Below, one piece after another: positions 50,378 through 59,181 of a DNA stretch of 64,000 nucleotides. The notes beneath the pieces are model-generated. The model searched no databases and was not told the DNA's origin. It saw only the letters and a list, made by a program, of their open reading frames with translations. This DNA comes from Bacillus sp. EAC (GTDB lineage: Bacteria > Bacillota > Bacilli > Bacillales > Bacillaceae_G): NCBI RefSeq assembly GCF_002156875.1, contig NZ_NCSY01000014.1:1-64000 (forward strand), in the 5' to 3' direction. The first letter of the stretch is position 1. Every line of letters begins with the position of its first letter. The position numbers and the translations under genes are program-made.

Positions 50378-50912
50378 ACGAAAAGCGGAATCGGCTTGGT
50401 CAGCCCCGACAAGCATAAGGCGAGGACCTGAAAAGGTTGCTTTTTAACCTTTACAGGTACTTGACTTATGACCTCGAGGGGTTAGCCGGTGGAACTAGAC
50501 AAAACGAAAAGTGGAATCGGCTTGGTCAGCCCCGACAAGCATAAGGCGAGGACCTGAAAAGGTTGCTTTTTAACCTTTACAGGTACTTGACTTATGACCT
50601 CGAGGGGTTAGCCGATGGAACTAGACAAAACGAAAAGCGGAAGCGGCTTGGTCAGCCCCGACAAGCATAAGAACAAGAACAATGAAGGTTGCATTTTATC
50701 TTCATTGGGCTTGAGCTTATGACGCGAGGGGCTAGCCGGTGGAGCTAGACAAAACGAAAAGCGGAATGCCTTTGCTCAGCAGTGACAAGCATAAGGCAAG
50801 GACTTGTAAAGGTTGCATTTTAACCTTTGCATGTCATTGACTTATGACCTCGAACTGCTAAGGCCTGGAGCTAGACAAAACGAAAAGCGGAAGCGGCTTG
50901 GTCAGCCCCGTT
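50376..50912 (+). repeat. Tandem array of family B structured repeats
   Basis: Unit starts (AAACGAAAAG) are at 50376, 50502, 50628, 50752 and 50878, giving periods of 126, 126, 124 and 126 bp; the fifth copy diverges after 50910. Each unit folds into a long hairpin: CGGCT/AGCCG base, CATAAG/CTTATG middle, AAAGGTT/AACCTTT tip. In the third copy the tip is CAATGAAG/CTTCATTG, and in the fourth the base is GCCTT/AAGGC, so pairing is kept while sequence changes. The array separates yrrN from yrrO. Confidence 0.9.
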
Positions 50913-50962
50913 AGGAAGGCATGCGGTAACCATGACGTATTGTCATAACCCACGCATTTCCT
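50913..50962 (+). repeat. Module M hairpin at the end of the family B array
   Basis: GGAAGGCATGCGG ... CCCACGCATTTCC encloses ATGAC-GTATT-GTCAT. It corresponds to the inner module also found at 46643-46702 and 56308-56367, here truncated on the 3' side. The remaining 85 bases to yrrO are AT-rich, with TATAAT at 51021-51026 as a possible -10. Confidence 0.65.
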
Positions 50963-51047
50963 CATCTTAAGTGACCTTAAATTGATTGGATCTATAAAAA
51001 AATTAAGAACTTGTTCATATAATATAAAATTGTAGGGAGGAAGAAAA

Positions 51048-52325
51048 ATGGCAATTGGACAATTAGATAAAATAGTTGATGGCAAACGTATTATTGTAAA
51101 GAAACCTGAACTATTGGCACCGGCTGGAAATCTTGAGAAATTAAAAATTGCAGTAAGATATGGTGCAGATGCCGTATTTATTGGCGGTAGAGAGTTCGGA
51201 TTACGTTCGAATGCTGATAATTTCTCAATTGAAGAAATGGCTGAAGGTGTTGAATTCGCGAAAAAATATAATGCAAAAATTTATGTAACGACAAATATTT
51301 TTGCTCACAATGAGAATATGGATGGCCTTGAAGAGTATTTACAAGGAATTGAGGGTGCAGGTGTAACAGGAATCATCGTTGCAGACCCGTATATCATCGA
51401 AACTTGTAAACAAGCAGCTCCTAAATTAGAAGTACATTTAAGCACTCAACAATCACTTTCCAATTATCGTGCAGCACAATATTGGAAAGAAGAAGGTCTA
51501 CATCGATTAGTTTTAGCGCGTGAGACAAGCTACGAAGAAATTAAAGAAATAAAAGAAAAAGTAGATGTTGAGATTGAAACATTTATACATGGTGCAATGT
51601 GTATTGCTTATTCTGGACGTTGTACTTTAAGTAATCATATGACAGCACGTGATTCAAACCGTGGCGGTTGCTGTCAATCATGTCGATGGGATTATGATCT
51701 AGTTCAAACAGATTCTCAAAATCAACATGCTAATGAAAATGCATTATTCGAAGAAGAAGACGCACCATTTGCGATGAGTCCAAAAGACTTAAACTTATTA
51801 AGATCAATTCCTAAATTTATTGAAATTGGTGTAGATAGCTTAAAAATTGAAGGCCGAATGAAATCAATCCATTATGTTGCTACAGTTGTGAGTGTTTACC
51901 GTAAAATTATTGATTCATATTGTGCAGATCCTGATAACTTTGAATTTAAGGAAGAATGGGTTGAAGAATTAGATAAATGTGCTAATCGCGACACAGCTTC
52001 TTCATTCTTTGAAGGATTCCCTGGAATGAAAGAACAAATGTATGGAAATCATAGCAAAAAAACAACGTATGATTTTGCAGGACTTGTATTAGACTATGAT
52101 GAACAAACGGGAATCGCTACGATTCAACAACGTAACTACTTTAAGCCTGGTGATCAAATAGAATTCTTTGGTCCTGAGCTTGAAAACTTCAAACAAACTG
52201 TTGGAGTAGTAGTTGATGAAGAAGGTACGGAATTAGATGCTGCTAGACATCCTTTACAAATCGTAAAGATTAAAGTGGATCAAAAAGTGTATCCATATAA
52301 CATGATGAGAAAAAAGTTAGTTTGA
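51048..52325 (+). CDS. trhP2: U32 peptidase-like tRNA hydroxylation protein (YrrO)
   Basis: 425 residues, U32 family with the full cysteine set: HGAMCIAYSGRCTLSNHMTARDSNRGGCCQSCRWDY (about 182-215), probably an Fe-S or metal site. A C-terminal beta-rich domain (about 340-425) is typical. ATG after GGGAGG. It pairs with YrrN in wobble uridine hydroxylation; here the two genes are about 670 bases apart because of the repeat array. Confidence 0.93.
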   Translation: MAIGQLDKIVDGKRIIVKKPELLAPAGNLEKLKIAVRYGADAVFIGGREFGLRSNADNFSIEEMAEGVEFAKKYNAKIYVTTNIFAHNENMDGLEEYLQGIEGAGVTGIIVADPYIIETCKQAAPKLEVHLSTQQSLSNYRAAQYWKEEGLHRLVLARETSYEEIKEIKEKVDVEIETFIHGAMCIAYSGRCTLSNHMTARDSNRGGCCQSCRWDYDLVQTDSQNQHANENALFEEEDAPFAMSPKDLNLLRSIPKFIEIGVDSLKIEGRMKSIHYVATVVSVYRKIIDSYCADPDNFEFKEEWVEELDKCANRDTASSFFEGFPGMKEQMYGNHSKKTTYDFAGLVLDYDEQTGIATIQQRNYFKPGDQIEFFGPELENFKQTVGVVVDEEGTELDAARHPLQIVKIKVDQKVYPYNMMRKKLV

Positions 52326-52345
52326 TAAGAAAGAGGGATTGAAGT

Positions 52346-52981
52346 ATGGGGAATAAGCCCATTGTAATTGGTATTGCTGGAGGAACTGGCTCTGGTAAAA
52401 CATCTGTAACTAAAGCAATATATGACCAATTTAAAGGTCATTCTATTTTAATGATTCAACAAGATTCTTATTATAGAGATCAAACTCACTTACCGATGGA
52501 AGAAAGATTAAAAACAAATTACGATCATCCATTAGCATTTGATAATGATCTATTTATAGAGCATATCAATGATTTATTACAATATAAGGCAATTGAAAAA
52601 CCTGTGTATGATTATACAATTCATACTAGATCTTCAGAAACAATCCCTGTTGAACCAAAAGAAGTTATTATTTTAGAAGGTATTTTAGTTCTAGAAGATG
52701 AGCGATTACGTGATTTAATGGACATTAAAATTTTCGTAGATACAGACGCTGATTTACGAATCCTTCGAAGAATTCAGCGTGATATTAAAGAACGAGGAAG
52801 AACAGTTGATTCGGTAGTTGAACAATATGTAAATGTTGTTCGACCTATGCATAATTCATTCTGTGAACCATCAAAGAAATTTGCTGATATTATTATCCCA
52901 GAAGGTGGCCAAAACTTTGTAGCAATTGACCTAATGGCTACAAAAATTCAGACTATACTTGAAAGAGTAAGTGTATTATAA
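52346..52981 (+). CDS. udk: Uridine kinase
   Basis: Udk (211 residues) phosphorylates uridine and cytidine. P-loop [13 protein letters not shown] (about 9-21), the substrate segment [12 protein letters not shown] and [12 protein letters not shown] are all present. ATG follows AGAGGGATTG, 20 bases after yrrO, so it is likely co-transcribed. Confidence 0.97.
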   Translation: MGNKPIVIGIAGGTGSGKTSVTKAIYDQFKGHSILMIQQDSYYRDQTHLPMEERLKTNYDHPLAFDNDLFIEHINDLLQYKAIEKPVYDYTIHTRSSETIPVEPKEVIILEGILVLEDERLRDLMDIKIFVDTDADLRILRRIQRDIKERGRTVDSVVEQYVNVVRPMHNSFCEPSKKFADIIIPEGGQNFVAIDLMATKIQTILERVSVL

Positions 52982-53019
52982 TACCTTCATATGAGAGAAT
53001 AATACTTAAAACATAAGTT

Positions 53020-53055
53020 AGAAAGATGGAGAAGAAATAACTTCTTCATCTTTCT
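53020..53055 (+). terminator. Hairpin after udk
   Basis: AGAAAGATGGAGAAG pairs with CTTCTTCATCTTTCT (one wobble) around AAATAA; the following bases are ATATA rather than a T-run, so termination may be weak. Confidence 0.6.
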
Positions 53056-53190
53056 ATATAAAAGAATGCGTTTTCAAAATAAGAATGAATGATTATTTAA
53101 TCTCATACACTGTTTGTACAACTAATTTGTATAAGCATAATTTAGAAATTCTACATAAAGAAACGGTGGATACTAAAAGGAGTGTACAAA

Positions 53191-53667
53191 ATGGCTATTG
53201 AAAAAAAATTCCCAATGACTTTAGCTGGGAAACAAAAATTAGAACAAGAATTAGAAACATTAAAAACTGTAAAACGTGCTGAGGTTGTAGAGCGTATTAA
53301 AATTGCTCGTAGCTTTGGTGATCTTTCGGAGAACTCTGAATACGATGCTGCAAAAGACGAGCAAGCATTTGTTGAAGGTCGTATTACAACTTTAGAGAAT
53401 ATGATTCGTAATGCTGAAATTATTACTGAAAGCAACGAAGCTTCTGATACAGTAGCTTTAGGGAAAACAGTAACATTTTTAGAACTACCAGCTGGTGACG
53501 AAGAAACTTACTCAATCGTAGGTAGCGCTGAAGCTGATCCATTTGAAGGTAAAATTTCAAACGACTCACCTATTGCTAGAAGCTTATTAGGTAAAAAAGT
53601 CGGCGAAGAAGTGACTGTATCTACTCCAGGTGGAGACATGCAGGTTCGAATTATTGCTGTTAAATAA
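53191..53667 (+). CDS. greA: Transcription elongation factor GreA
   Basis: GreA (158 residues): N-terminal coiled coil (about 10-75) with the tip motif [19 protein letters not shown] carrying the acidic residues, and a C-terminal FKBP-like domain ([14 protein letters not shown]-type; here [14 protein letters not shown]) that binds RNA polymerase. It rescues backtracked complexes by transcript cleavage. ATG 53191 follows AAAGGAGTG. Confidence 0.97.
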   Translation: MAIEKKFPMTLAGKQKLEQELETLKTVKRAEVVERIKIARSFGDLSENSEYDAAKDEQAFVEGRITTLENMIRNAEIITESNEASDTVALGKTVTFLELPAGDEETYSIVGSAEADPFEGKISNDSPIARSLLGKKVGEEVTVSTPGGDMQVRIIAVK

Positions 53668-53709
53668 TTAACTAATGATTAAAAAGTGAATATTTAAGTT
53701 TGAAAAAAG

Positions 53710-53746
53710 AACACCCCGTCTACAATGTAGATGAGGTGTTTTTTTT
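53710..53746 (+). terminator. greA terminator that contains the next gene's ribosome binding site
   Basis: AACACC/GGTGTT and GTCTAC/GTAGAT (one C-A mismatch between the two helices) form a 14-position stem followed by six Ts. The 3' arm contains GAGGTG, and ATG of the PBP gene begins at 53747 directly after the Ts. Confidence 0.8.
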
Positions 53747-55507
53747 ATGCATAAGCGACTAAAGGCCGTATTGGCATTGTTTTCGTTATTATTTGGCGTT
53801 ATTTTATTAAGATGTTTAGATATAGGAGTGTTACATCAAAAAAACTTTGGATCGAGTCACGTCAATTTGATTGAACGAAGTGTAGCTCAAAGGACTTTTC
53901 AATTTAGAATTGATAATGGACGAGGAAAAATATTGGATCGCAATGGTAAACTACTCAGTGCTGCTTACACCCCAAAAGTAATTTTATTTCCCTTTTTAAA
54001 AAGTATTGATTGGCCAATCGGGAAATTATCTGAAATAACTGGGGTACCTGAATATGAAATAAAAAATCAATTTATTGGAAAAAAGGAACCATTTACATTA
54101 ACCGGAATTACAAAGGAAATAACATCTGAGAAAATTGATCAAATTAATAATTTACACGTTTCTGGATTAATCTCTATGCTTTCACAAGATAAAGATGATC
54201 AACAATTAGCTGAGCATTTAATCGGTATTGCTAGAGAGAATAAGGAACAATATGAAAAACAATATGAAAGTGATCGAGACTTTAAGCCAAAGGAATTTGG
54301 TGTAATCGGGTTAGAAGCTCAATTTGAAGAGTTTCTAAAATCAGATGGTACATCAAATCTAATGCTTCATGTTGATAATCTAGGAAAGCCGATGTTTGGA
54401 AATGAAGTGAAATATGCTAAACCTAGTAATCCGTTTTATCCAGTATCATTGTCTACTACAATTGATAAAGATTTACAGAAAATATTGGAGCAGTCAGTTG
54501 ACAAGGCTAAACTACAAAAAGGCGCTGCAGTTTTAATTGATGTAAAGACTAATAAGCTACTAGCTATGGTTAGTAGACCGGCAATGAATTTTAAAAATTT
54601 ATTTACAGAAAATGATAATACCGCAACCAATTTTGCTTTGCAGGCAAACACACCAGGTTCAGTCTTTAAAACGGTTGTCGCTGCGGCCGCAATTGATCAA
54701 GGAATCGTTCAACAAAATAAACTCTATAATTGTAATAATAATCTAAGAGGCGAGTATGAAAATGATGAGAAGAAGAGAAAAGGTAATTTAACATTCCAAG
54801 AAAGTTTTTACGTAAGTTGTAATTATACTTTTGGCCAAGTAGGTCAACAATTATCATTAAAAAATAAAGATATGTTTGAAACATATGCGGATAAACTAGG
54901 GTTAAATGGGCCTGTTGGTTGGACTGGATCAGTATATCATGAAGCAAGTTTTAGTCAATTTCAAAATGAAGCGAAATCAACGATTTTTGGTGGCAATAAG
55001 CCTTATGAAGGATTAAGAAATACATCCATCGGACAAAAGGATGTAAAGGTGACACCGTTAGCAGTAGCGAATATGATGGCTACAATTGCAAGAGGGGGAA
55101 CACCAAAAGAAGTGAAAGTAGTTGATTCTGTTTTATATAAAAATGGGACTGAAATGTTTAACTTTGAAGATCAACCGCTTTCTGATGATTATCTTTCTCC
55201 TGATTCAATGAAAAAGTTAAGGGAATTACTTCGAGGGGTAGTAACGAGTGAAAAAGGGACTGGCAGAAGGTATAATAGTTTACCTTATACTGTAGCAGGG
55301 AAAAGTGGTACTGCAGAAACAAAAAAAGTAAAAGATAAAATAATTGAACAAAATAAATGGTTTGCTGGATATTTTCCATATGAGAATCCTAGATATGCGA
55401 TTGCAATAGTTAGTTTAAATGTGAAAGATGAAGTAACTTCTACATCTGATTCAGTTGTAAATTTAGTAAATTCTATTCATAGCTACGACAAAACCCACAC
55501 AAAATAA
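53747..55507 (+). CDS. pbpI: Class B penicillin-binding protein (YrrR/PbpI-like)
   Basis: 586 residues with one N-terminal membrane anchor (about 5-22), a non-catalytic module (about 40-220) and a transpeptidase domain. The active-site motifs are TPGSVFK (SxxK, about 304-308), SCN (SxN, about 360) and KSGT (about 522). It cross-links peptidoglycan. In B. subtilis yrrR follows greA and precedes yrrS, as here, and yrrRS are linked to sporulation. The start codon abuts the greA terminator. Confidence 0.9.
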   Translation: MHKRLKAVLALFSLLFGVILLRCLDIGVLHQKNFGSSHVNLIERSVAQRTFQFRIDNGRGKILDRNGKLLSAAYTPKVILFPFLKSIDWPIGKLSEITGVPEYEIKNQFIGKKEPFTLTGITKEITSEKIDQINNLHVSGLISMLSQDKDDQQLAEHLIGIARENKEQYEKQYESDRDFKPKEFGVIGLEAQFEEFLKSDGTSNLMLHVDNLGKPMFGNEVKYAKPSNPFYPVSLSTTIDKDLQKILEQSVDKAKLQKGAAVLIDVKTNKLLAMVSRPAMNFKNLFTENDNTATNFALQANTPGSVFKTVVAAAAIDQGIVQQNKLYNCNNNLRGEYENDEKKRKGNLTFQESFYVSCNYTFGQVGQQLSLKNKDMFETYADKLGLNGPVGWTGSVYHEASFSQFQNEAKSTIFGGNKPYEGLRNTSIGQKDVKVTPLAVANMMATIARGGTPKEVKVVDSVLYKNGTEMFNFEDQPLSDDYLSPDSMKKLRELLRGVVTSEKGTGRRYNSLPYTVAGKSGTAETKKVKDKIIEQNKWFAGYFPYENPRYAIAIVSLNVKDEVTSTSDSVVNLVNSIHSYDKTHTK

Positions 55508-55574
55508 CCTATTTTGTATTACTAGACTCTATGATAAAATGGGGAAAATTAGTTGTTTTTGGGGGATTTTGTAA

Positions 55575-56174
55575 ATGACTTCAATAGAATCAAATCGTAG
55601 GGTTCGAAAATTTAGAAAAGAACGAAGAGGAAACTATTTTTTTACAATATTTTTCATTCCTTTATTTATTGGAATTATTTATTTAGGTGTAAAAATTGTG
55701 ACGCCTTATATCAATGATCAAAAAATAAAACCTAAATTAGCAAAGGCAGAGCAAACTACCCCAGTTGTGAAAGCTGAGCCTATTGCAGTAGAAGAGCCGA
55801 ATAAGTATCAAACTAGCTACCGTGAGAAAGTAAATAAAATCATAAAAGATTCGAATAATGATGACAATATTATTCAATCAACGGTGAATGAATGGAAACC
55901 GACGATTACATCCCAAAATGGATCACATACAGTACAATATAGTTTTCACTCACAAGATTTTTATGAGATGGAAGAAGCAGTTTCTAATGCTATTTTATTA
56001 ACCAAAGAAGATTTTTCAGTATGGCACTTAAGTAAAGGCTATGATGAACAAAGTGTTAAAGTTTTTGTAGCAACCACAGACTTGTCATATAAGTATATTG
56101 TTTATTTGCATTGGGTTAATCAAAAAGGGTGGTTACCAATTTTAGTTCAAGAAGTGAAAGAATTAAAATATTAG
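55575..56174 (+). CDS. yrrS: YrrS family membrane-anchored protein (DUF1510)
   Basis: 199 residues: basic N-terminus, one membrane helix (about 21-42), a Lys/Ala/Pro linker, and an extracytoplasmic domain (about 95-199, NEWKPTITSQNGSHTVQYSFHSQDFYEMEEAVSNA). It follows the PBP gene as in B. subtilis. ATG after TTGGGGGA. Probably helps the neighbouring PBP; direct evidence is lacking. Confidence 0.88.
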   Translation: MTSIESNRRVRKFRKERRGNYFFTIFFIPLFIGIIYLGVKIVTPYINDQKIKPKLAKAEQTTPVVKAEPIAVEEPNKYQTSYREKVNKIIKDSNNDDNIIQSTVNEWKPTITSQNGSHTVQYSFHSQDFYEMEEAVSNAILLTKEDFSVWHLSKGYDEQSVKVFVATTDLSYKYIVYLHWVNQKGWLPILVQEVKELKY

Positions 56175-56240
56175 GTTCTTTTCTAAAAGATAGAGTTTTA
56201 AAAAGCTTTTGTTAAAGTATACTTTTTGATAATGAAAATA

Positions 56241-56423
56241 ATTGGAGCTGAATGTAAGATAATGATGAGGGAGTAACGGGAAGGTGAGGCTACGCAGTGG
56301 AACAAGGTAGGCATGCTAAACCACGACGTCCTGTCTTAACGCATGCATGAATCACATCGTGTGGGCCAAGTAGGTACACCGCCTGCCCCACGGAAAGCGA
56401 GCATTCAGAAGTGGAAATCCACA
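56241..56423 (+). repeat. Hybrid family A repeat (A5) carrying module M
   Basis: The ends match family A (ATTGGAGCTGAATG at the start; CCCCACGGAAAGCGAGCATT and AGTGGAAATCCAC at the end), but the centre (56308-56367) is module M: GCATGCTAAACCACGACGTC through CACATCGTGTGGGCC. It is longer (about 183 bp) than plain family A copies. It is the main content of the 400-base gap 56175-56575; the remainder is AT-rich. Confidence 0.75.
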
Positions 56424-56575
56424 AAAACATATGATTATTGGCAGCAAAGTATACAAAATAATAAATAATAAAAAACATAGCACATTCCTGCATCAAAAAG
56501 TGTAACTTACAAGATGTAGGATTTGTTTGTGTATGGTAAAATGGATAAAGTTTGATAGAAAGTAGGGAATTTTAA

Positions 56576-57268
56576 ATGAAAATAGCTATAATTGGTGCAA
56601 TGGAAGAAGAAGTACATGTACTTCGAGATAAATTAGATAACTTAAAAAAAGAAGTAATCGCAGGATCTGAATATAATGTAGGTACATACGAAGGTAAAGA
56701 AGTTGTTTTATTAAAATCAGGTATTGGAAAAGTTAATGCTGCTATGGCAACTGCAATTTTATTAGAAAAATATCTCCCTGATGTTGTTATCAACACAGGA
56801 TCAGCAGGTGGCCTACATACGGATTTAAATGTTGGAGATGTTGTCATTTCAACAGAAGTACGTCATCACGATGTTGATGTAACTGCGTTCAACTACGAGT
56901 ATGGGCAAGTACCTGGAATGCCAGCTGCATTTCCATCTGATGAGAAATTAAAAGAGATTGCAAAAAAATGTGCAGAAAAAATTAATGGCATCCAAGTAGT
57001 GGAAGGATTAATAGTTACTGGTGATTCATTTATGAGCGATCCTGTAAGAGTAGAATTTGTAAAAGGTAAATTTGGCGATCTTTATGCTGTGGAAATGGAA
57101 GCTGCAGCAATTGCACAAGTTTGCTATGCATTTAACGTACCGTTTGTTGTAACTCGAGCACTATCTGATATAGCTGGAAAAGAATCAAATATTTCATTTG
57201 ATCAGTTTATTCATACTGCTGCTGTTAACTCAACTTTGATGGTTGAAGAAATGATTAAAGCACTATAA
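56576..57268 (+). CDS. mtnN: 5'-methylthioadenosine/S-adenosylhomocysteine nucleosidase
   Basis: MtnN (230 residues) hydrolyses MTA and SAH, recycling methyl-cycle by-products. N-terminal [11 protein letters not shown] with the catalytic Glu, [20 protein letters not shown] (ribose/Glu site) and RALSDIAG are present. ATG after GTAGGGAA. Located after yrrS as in B. subtilis. Confidence 0.97.
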   Translation: MKIAIIGAMEEEVHVLRDKLDNLKKEVIAGSEYNVGTYEGKEVVLLKSGIGKVNAAMATAILLEKYLPDVVINTGSAGGLHTDLNVGDVVISTEVRHHDVDVTAFNYEYGQVPGMPAAFPSDEKLKEIAKKCAEKINGIQVVEGLIVTGDSFMSDPVRVEFVKGKFGDLYAVEMEAAAIAQVCYAFNVPFVVTRALSDIAGKESNISFDQFIHTAAVNSTLMVEEMIKAL

Positions 57269-57278
57269 GTTTAGTTTG

Positions 57279-57315
57279 AATGCCTTTAGATCGAAATCTA
57301 AAGGCATTTTTATTT
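57279..57315 (+). terminator. Terminator of mtnN
   Basis: AATGCCTTTAGAT pairs with ATCTAAAGGCATT around CGAA, then Ts. Confidence 0.9.
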
Positions 57316-57333
57316 TTTTATGAAATATAATTG

Positions 57334-57399
57334 AGTGAGTACTCACTTTTTTGTTGACCTCAATTAACTAAATGACTAATATTATAGTGAGTACTCACT
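57334..57399. promoter_or_regulatory. Promoter flanked by two identical TetR operators
   Basis: The perfect 14-bp palindrome AGTGAGTACTCACT occurs at 57334-57347 and 57386-57399, centres 52 bp apart, about five helical turns. Between them lie TTGACC (57354-57359), 17 bases and TAATAT (57377-57382). The TetR gene at the end of the downstream operon is the obvious ligand. Confidence 0.88.
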
Positions 57400-57445
57400 C
57401 ATTTATTAGAATGTGGCATGAATACCATTTGAACGGAGGATTATG

Positions 57446-58165
57446 ATGAGCGATGTTGTTCAAATTCATCAAGTAGATCGACTTTTTGGTAAAAAAGCAG
57501 TACTAAAAAATATTTCAATAAAAATTGGTGAGGGAGAAATATTTGGGATTTTAGGTCCTTCCGGTTCAGGAAAAACGACTTTAATAAAATTAATTGCGGG
57601 AATAGATAAATGTTCTAATGGCGAAGTTTTAGTTTATGGAAAAGAAATGCCAAATTTTTCGGTATTATCCTCAATAGGTTATATGGGTCAATCCGATGCA
57701 TTATACACTGATTTAACAGGATTCGATAATTTAAGTTTTTTTGGAGCTTTATATAATTTAAAAGGTGAAGGTCTAAAAACTAGAATTCAAAACGTAGCAA
57801 AAATAGTAGGATTGGAAGATTCATTAAATAAACATGTTAATCAATACTCTGGGGGAATGAAAAAACGACTTTCACTTGCAATTGCCATTCTTCATAAACC
57901 AACTTTATTGATTTTGGATGAACCTACTGTTGGAATAGATCCAGTGTTAAGAAAACAAATTTGGAAACAGTTTTCCGAAATGAAAGAACAAGGAACAACG
58001 ATTATTATAACTACTCACATTATGGAAGAGGCCGAAAAATGTGAGCGAATTGCTTTAATCCGCGAAGGTGAGTTAATAGCTCTTGACACTACAGAGAACT
58101 TAATTTCAATTTCTGAAAATGGAAAAATTGAAGATTTGTATTTTAAAAATGAGGTGAGTTCATGA
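57446..58165 (+). CDS. ABC transporter ATP-binding protein
   Basis: 239 residues: Walker A GPSGSGKTT (about 36-44), Q-loop MGQSD, signature YSGGMKKRLSLA (about 132-143), Walker B LLILDEPT and the H-loop ITTHIMEEAE. Two ATGs (57443, 57446) follow CGGAGG; the second has the better spacing. The stop overlaps the permease start. This is the motor of a drug-type ABC-2 exporter. Confidence 0.93.
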   Translation: MSDVVQIHQVDRLFGKKAVLKNISIKIGEGEIFGILGPSGSGKTTLIKLIAGIDKCSNGEVLVYGKEMPNFSVLSSIGYMGQSDALYTDLTGFDNLSFFGALYNLKGEGLKTRIQNVAKIVGLEDSLNKHVNQYSGGMKKRLSLAIAILHKPTLLILDEPTVGIDPVLRKQIWKQFSEMKEQGTTIIITTHIMEEAEKCERIALIREGELIALDTTENLISISENGKIEDLYFKNEVSS

Positions 58166-59178
58166 GAGTCTTTGCAATTTCTAAACGAATCATTAAGCAA
58201 TTTTTAAAAGATAAACGATCTCTTGCAATGATATTTGTGGCTCCGGTTGTTTTATTGTTCTTATTCTCCTATATTTTAAAGCAAGATGATACGAAACCAA
58301 AATTAGCATTAGTGGATGCACCTCCTGTATTTGAAAACGTAATTGGTGATTATGCAAAAGTTGTAAACGTCAATCGATCGGATATTAAAGGACAGCTAGA
58401 GGATAAAAAAATTGATGGAGCTGTGATTTTTACAGAGGGTAAAATAATTGTACAATTTGAAGGTACAGATACAGCTAGAACATCTGCAGTAATTGCTTCG
58501 ATACAAGATGCAACTAAAAAAATGGCTCCTTCAAATGTGAAACTAGTACTGGATCCTATTTATGGTAGTAAAAATATGGAATCATTTGATTCAATTGGTC
58601 CAATTTTTATTGGATTCTTCTCCTTCTTGTTTGTATTTATTTTAGCCGGTGTTTCATTTGTAAGAGAGCGTTTAACAACAACTCTTGAACGATTACTTGT
58701 AACTCCTGTGAAAAGATGGGAAATCGTATTTGGTTATATTTTAGGATTTGGATTTTTTGCATTAATTCAATCACTTATTATTACTGTCTTTTCAATCAGT
58801 GTATTAGATATGTATAATGTAGGAAACGCGTGGGAAGTTTGTGTAGTCAATATTTTACTGTCACTAACAGCATTAACACTTGGCATGTTATTATCTGCAT
58901 ATGCCAATAATGAGTTTCAAGTTGTACAATTTATTCCGGTAATCGCTGTCCCTCAAATACTTTTTTCTGGTATTTTTTCAACAGCATTTTTGCCTGATTG
59001 GTTTAAGATCATTGGGGGGATTTTACCATTAACTTATGGAGCGGAAGCACTCAGAGGTATAATGATTAAAGGACAGTCCCTAATCGATGTTGCGTTACAA
59101 TTAGCGATACTTCTTGGTTTTTCACTACTTTTCATCGTTTTAAATATATTTGCTTTGAAGAAACAGCGTTCTATTTAA
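58162..59178 (+). CDS. ABC-2 type permease
   Basis: 338 residues in the YhgE/ABC-2 exporter style: one N-terminal membrane helix (about 20-38), an extracytoplasmic domain (about 40-140), then five helices (about 145-332) with RERLTTTLERLLVTPVKRWEIVFGY and GILPLTYGAEALRGIMIKG, typical of DrrB/YbhR-like permeases. ATGA overlap with the ATPase gene. Substrate unknown; a drug or lipid-like compound is plausible. Confidence 0.9.
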   Translation: MRVFAISKRIIKQFLKDKRSLAMIFVAPVVLLFLFSYILKQDDTKPKLALVDAPPVFENVIGDYAKVVNVNRSDIKGQLEDKKIDGAVIFTEGKIIVQFEGTDTARTSAVIASIQDATKKMAPSNVKLVLDPIYGSKNMESFDSIGPIFIGFFSFLFVFILAGVSFVRERLTTTLERLLVTPVKRWEIVFGYILGFGFFALIQSLIITVFSISVLDMYNVGNAWEVCVVNILLSLTALTLGMLLSAYANNEFQVVQFIPVIAVPQILFSGIFSTAFLPDWFKIIGGILPLTYGAEALRGIMIKGQSLIDVALQLAILLGFSLLFIVLNIFALKKQRSI

Positions 59179-59181
59179 GGA

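Noticed and set aside
50376-50912. CRISPR-like array
   Set aside because: Units are about 126 bp and homologous along their whole length, with no short repeat/unique spacer pattern and no cas genes nearby.
50858-51085. Minus-strand reading frame over the end of the repeat array
   Set aside because: It consists of repeat sequence and the start of trhP2, with no ribosome site or recognisable protein.
56290-56496. Minus-strand reading frame in the hybrid repeat
   Set aside because: It lies inside the structured repeat, has no ribosome site and resembles no known protein.
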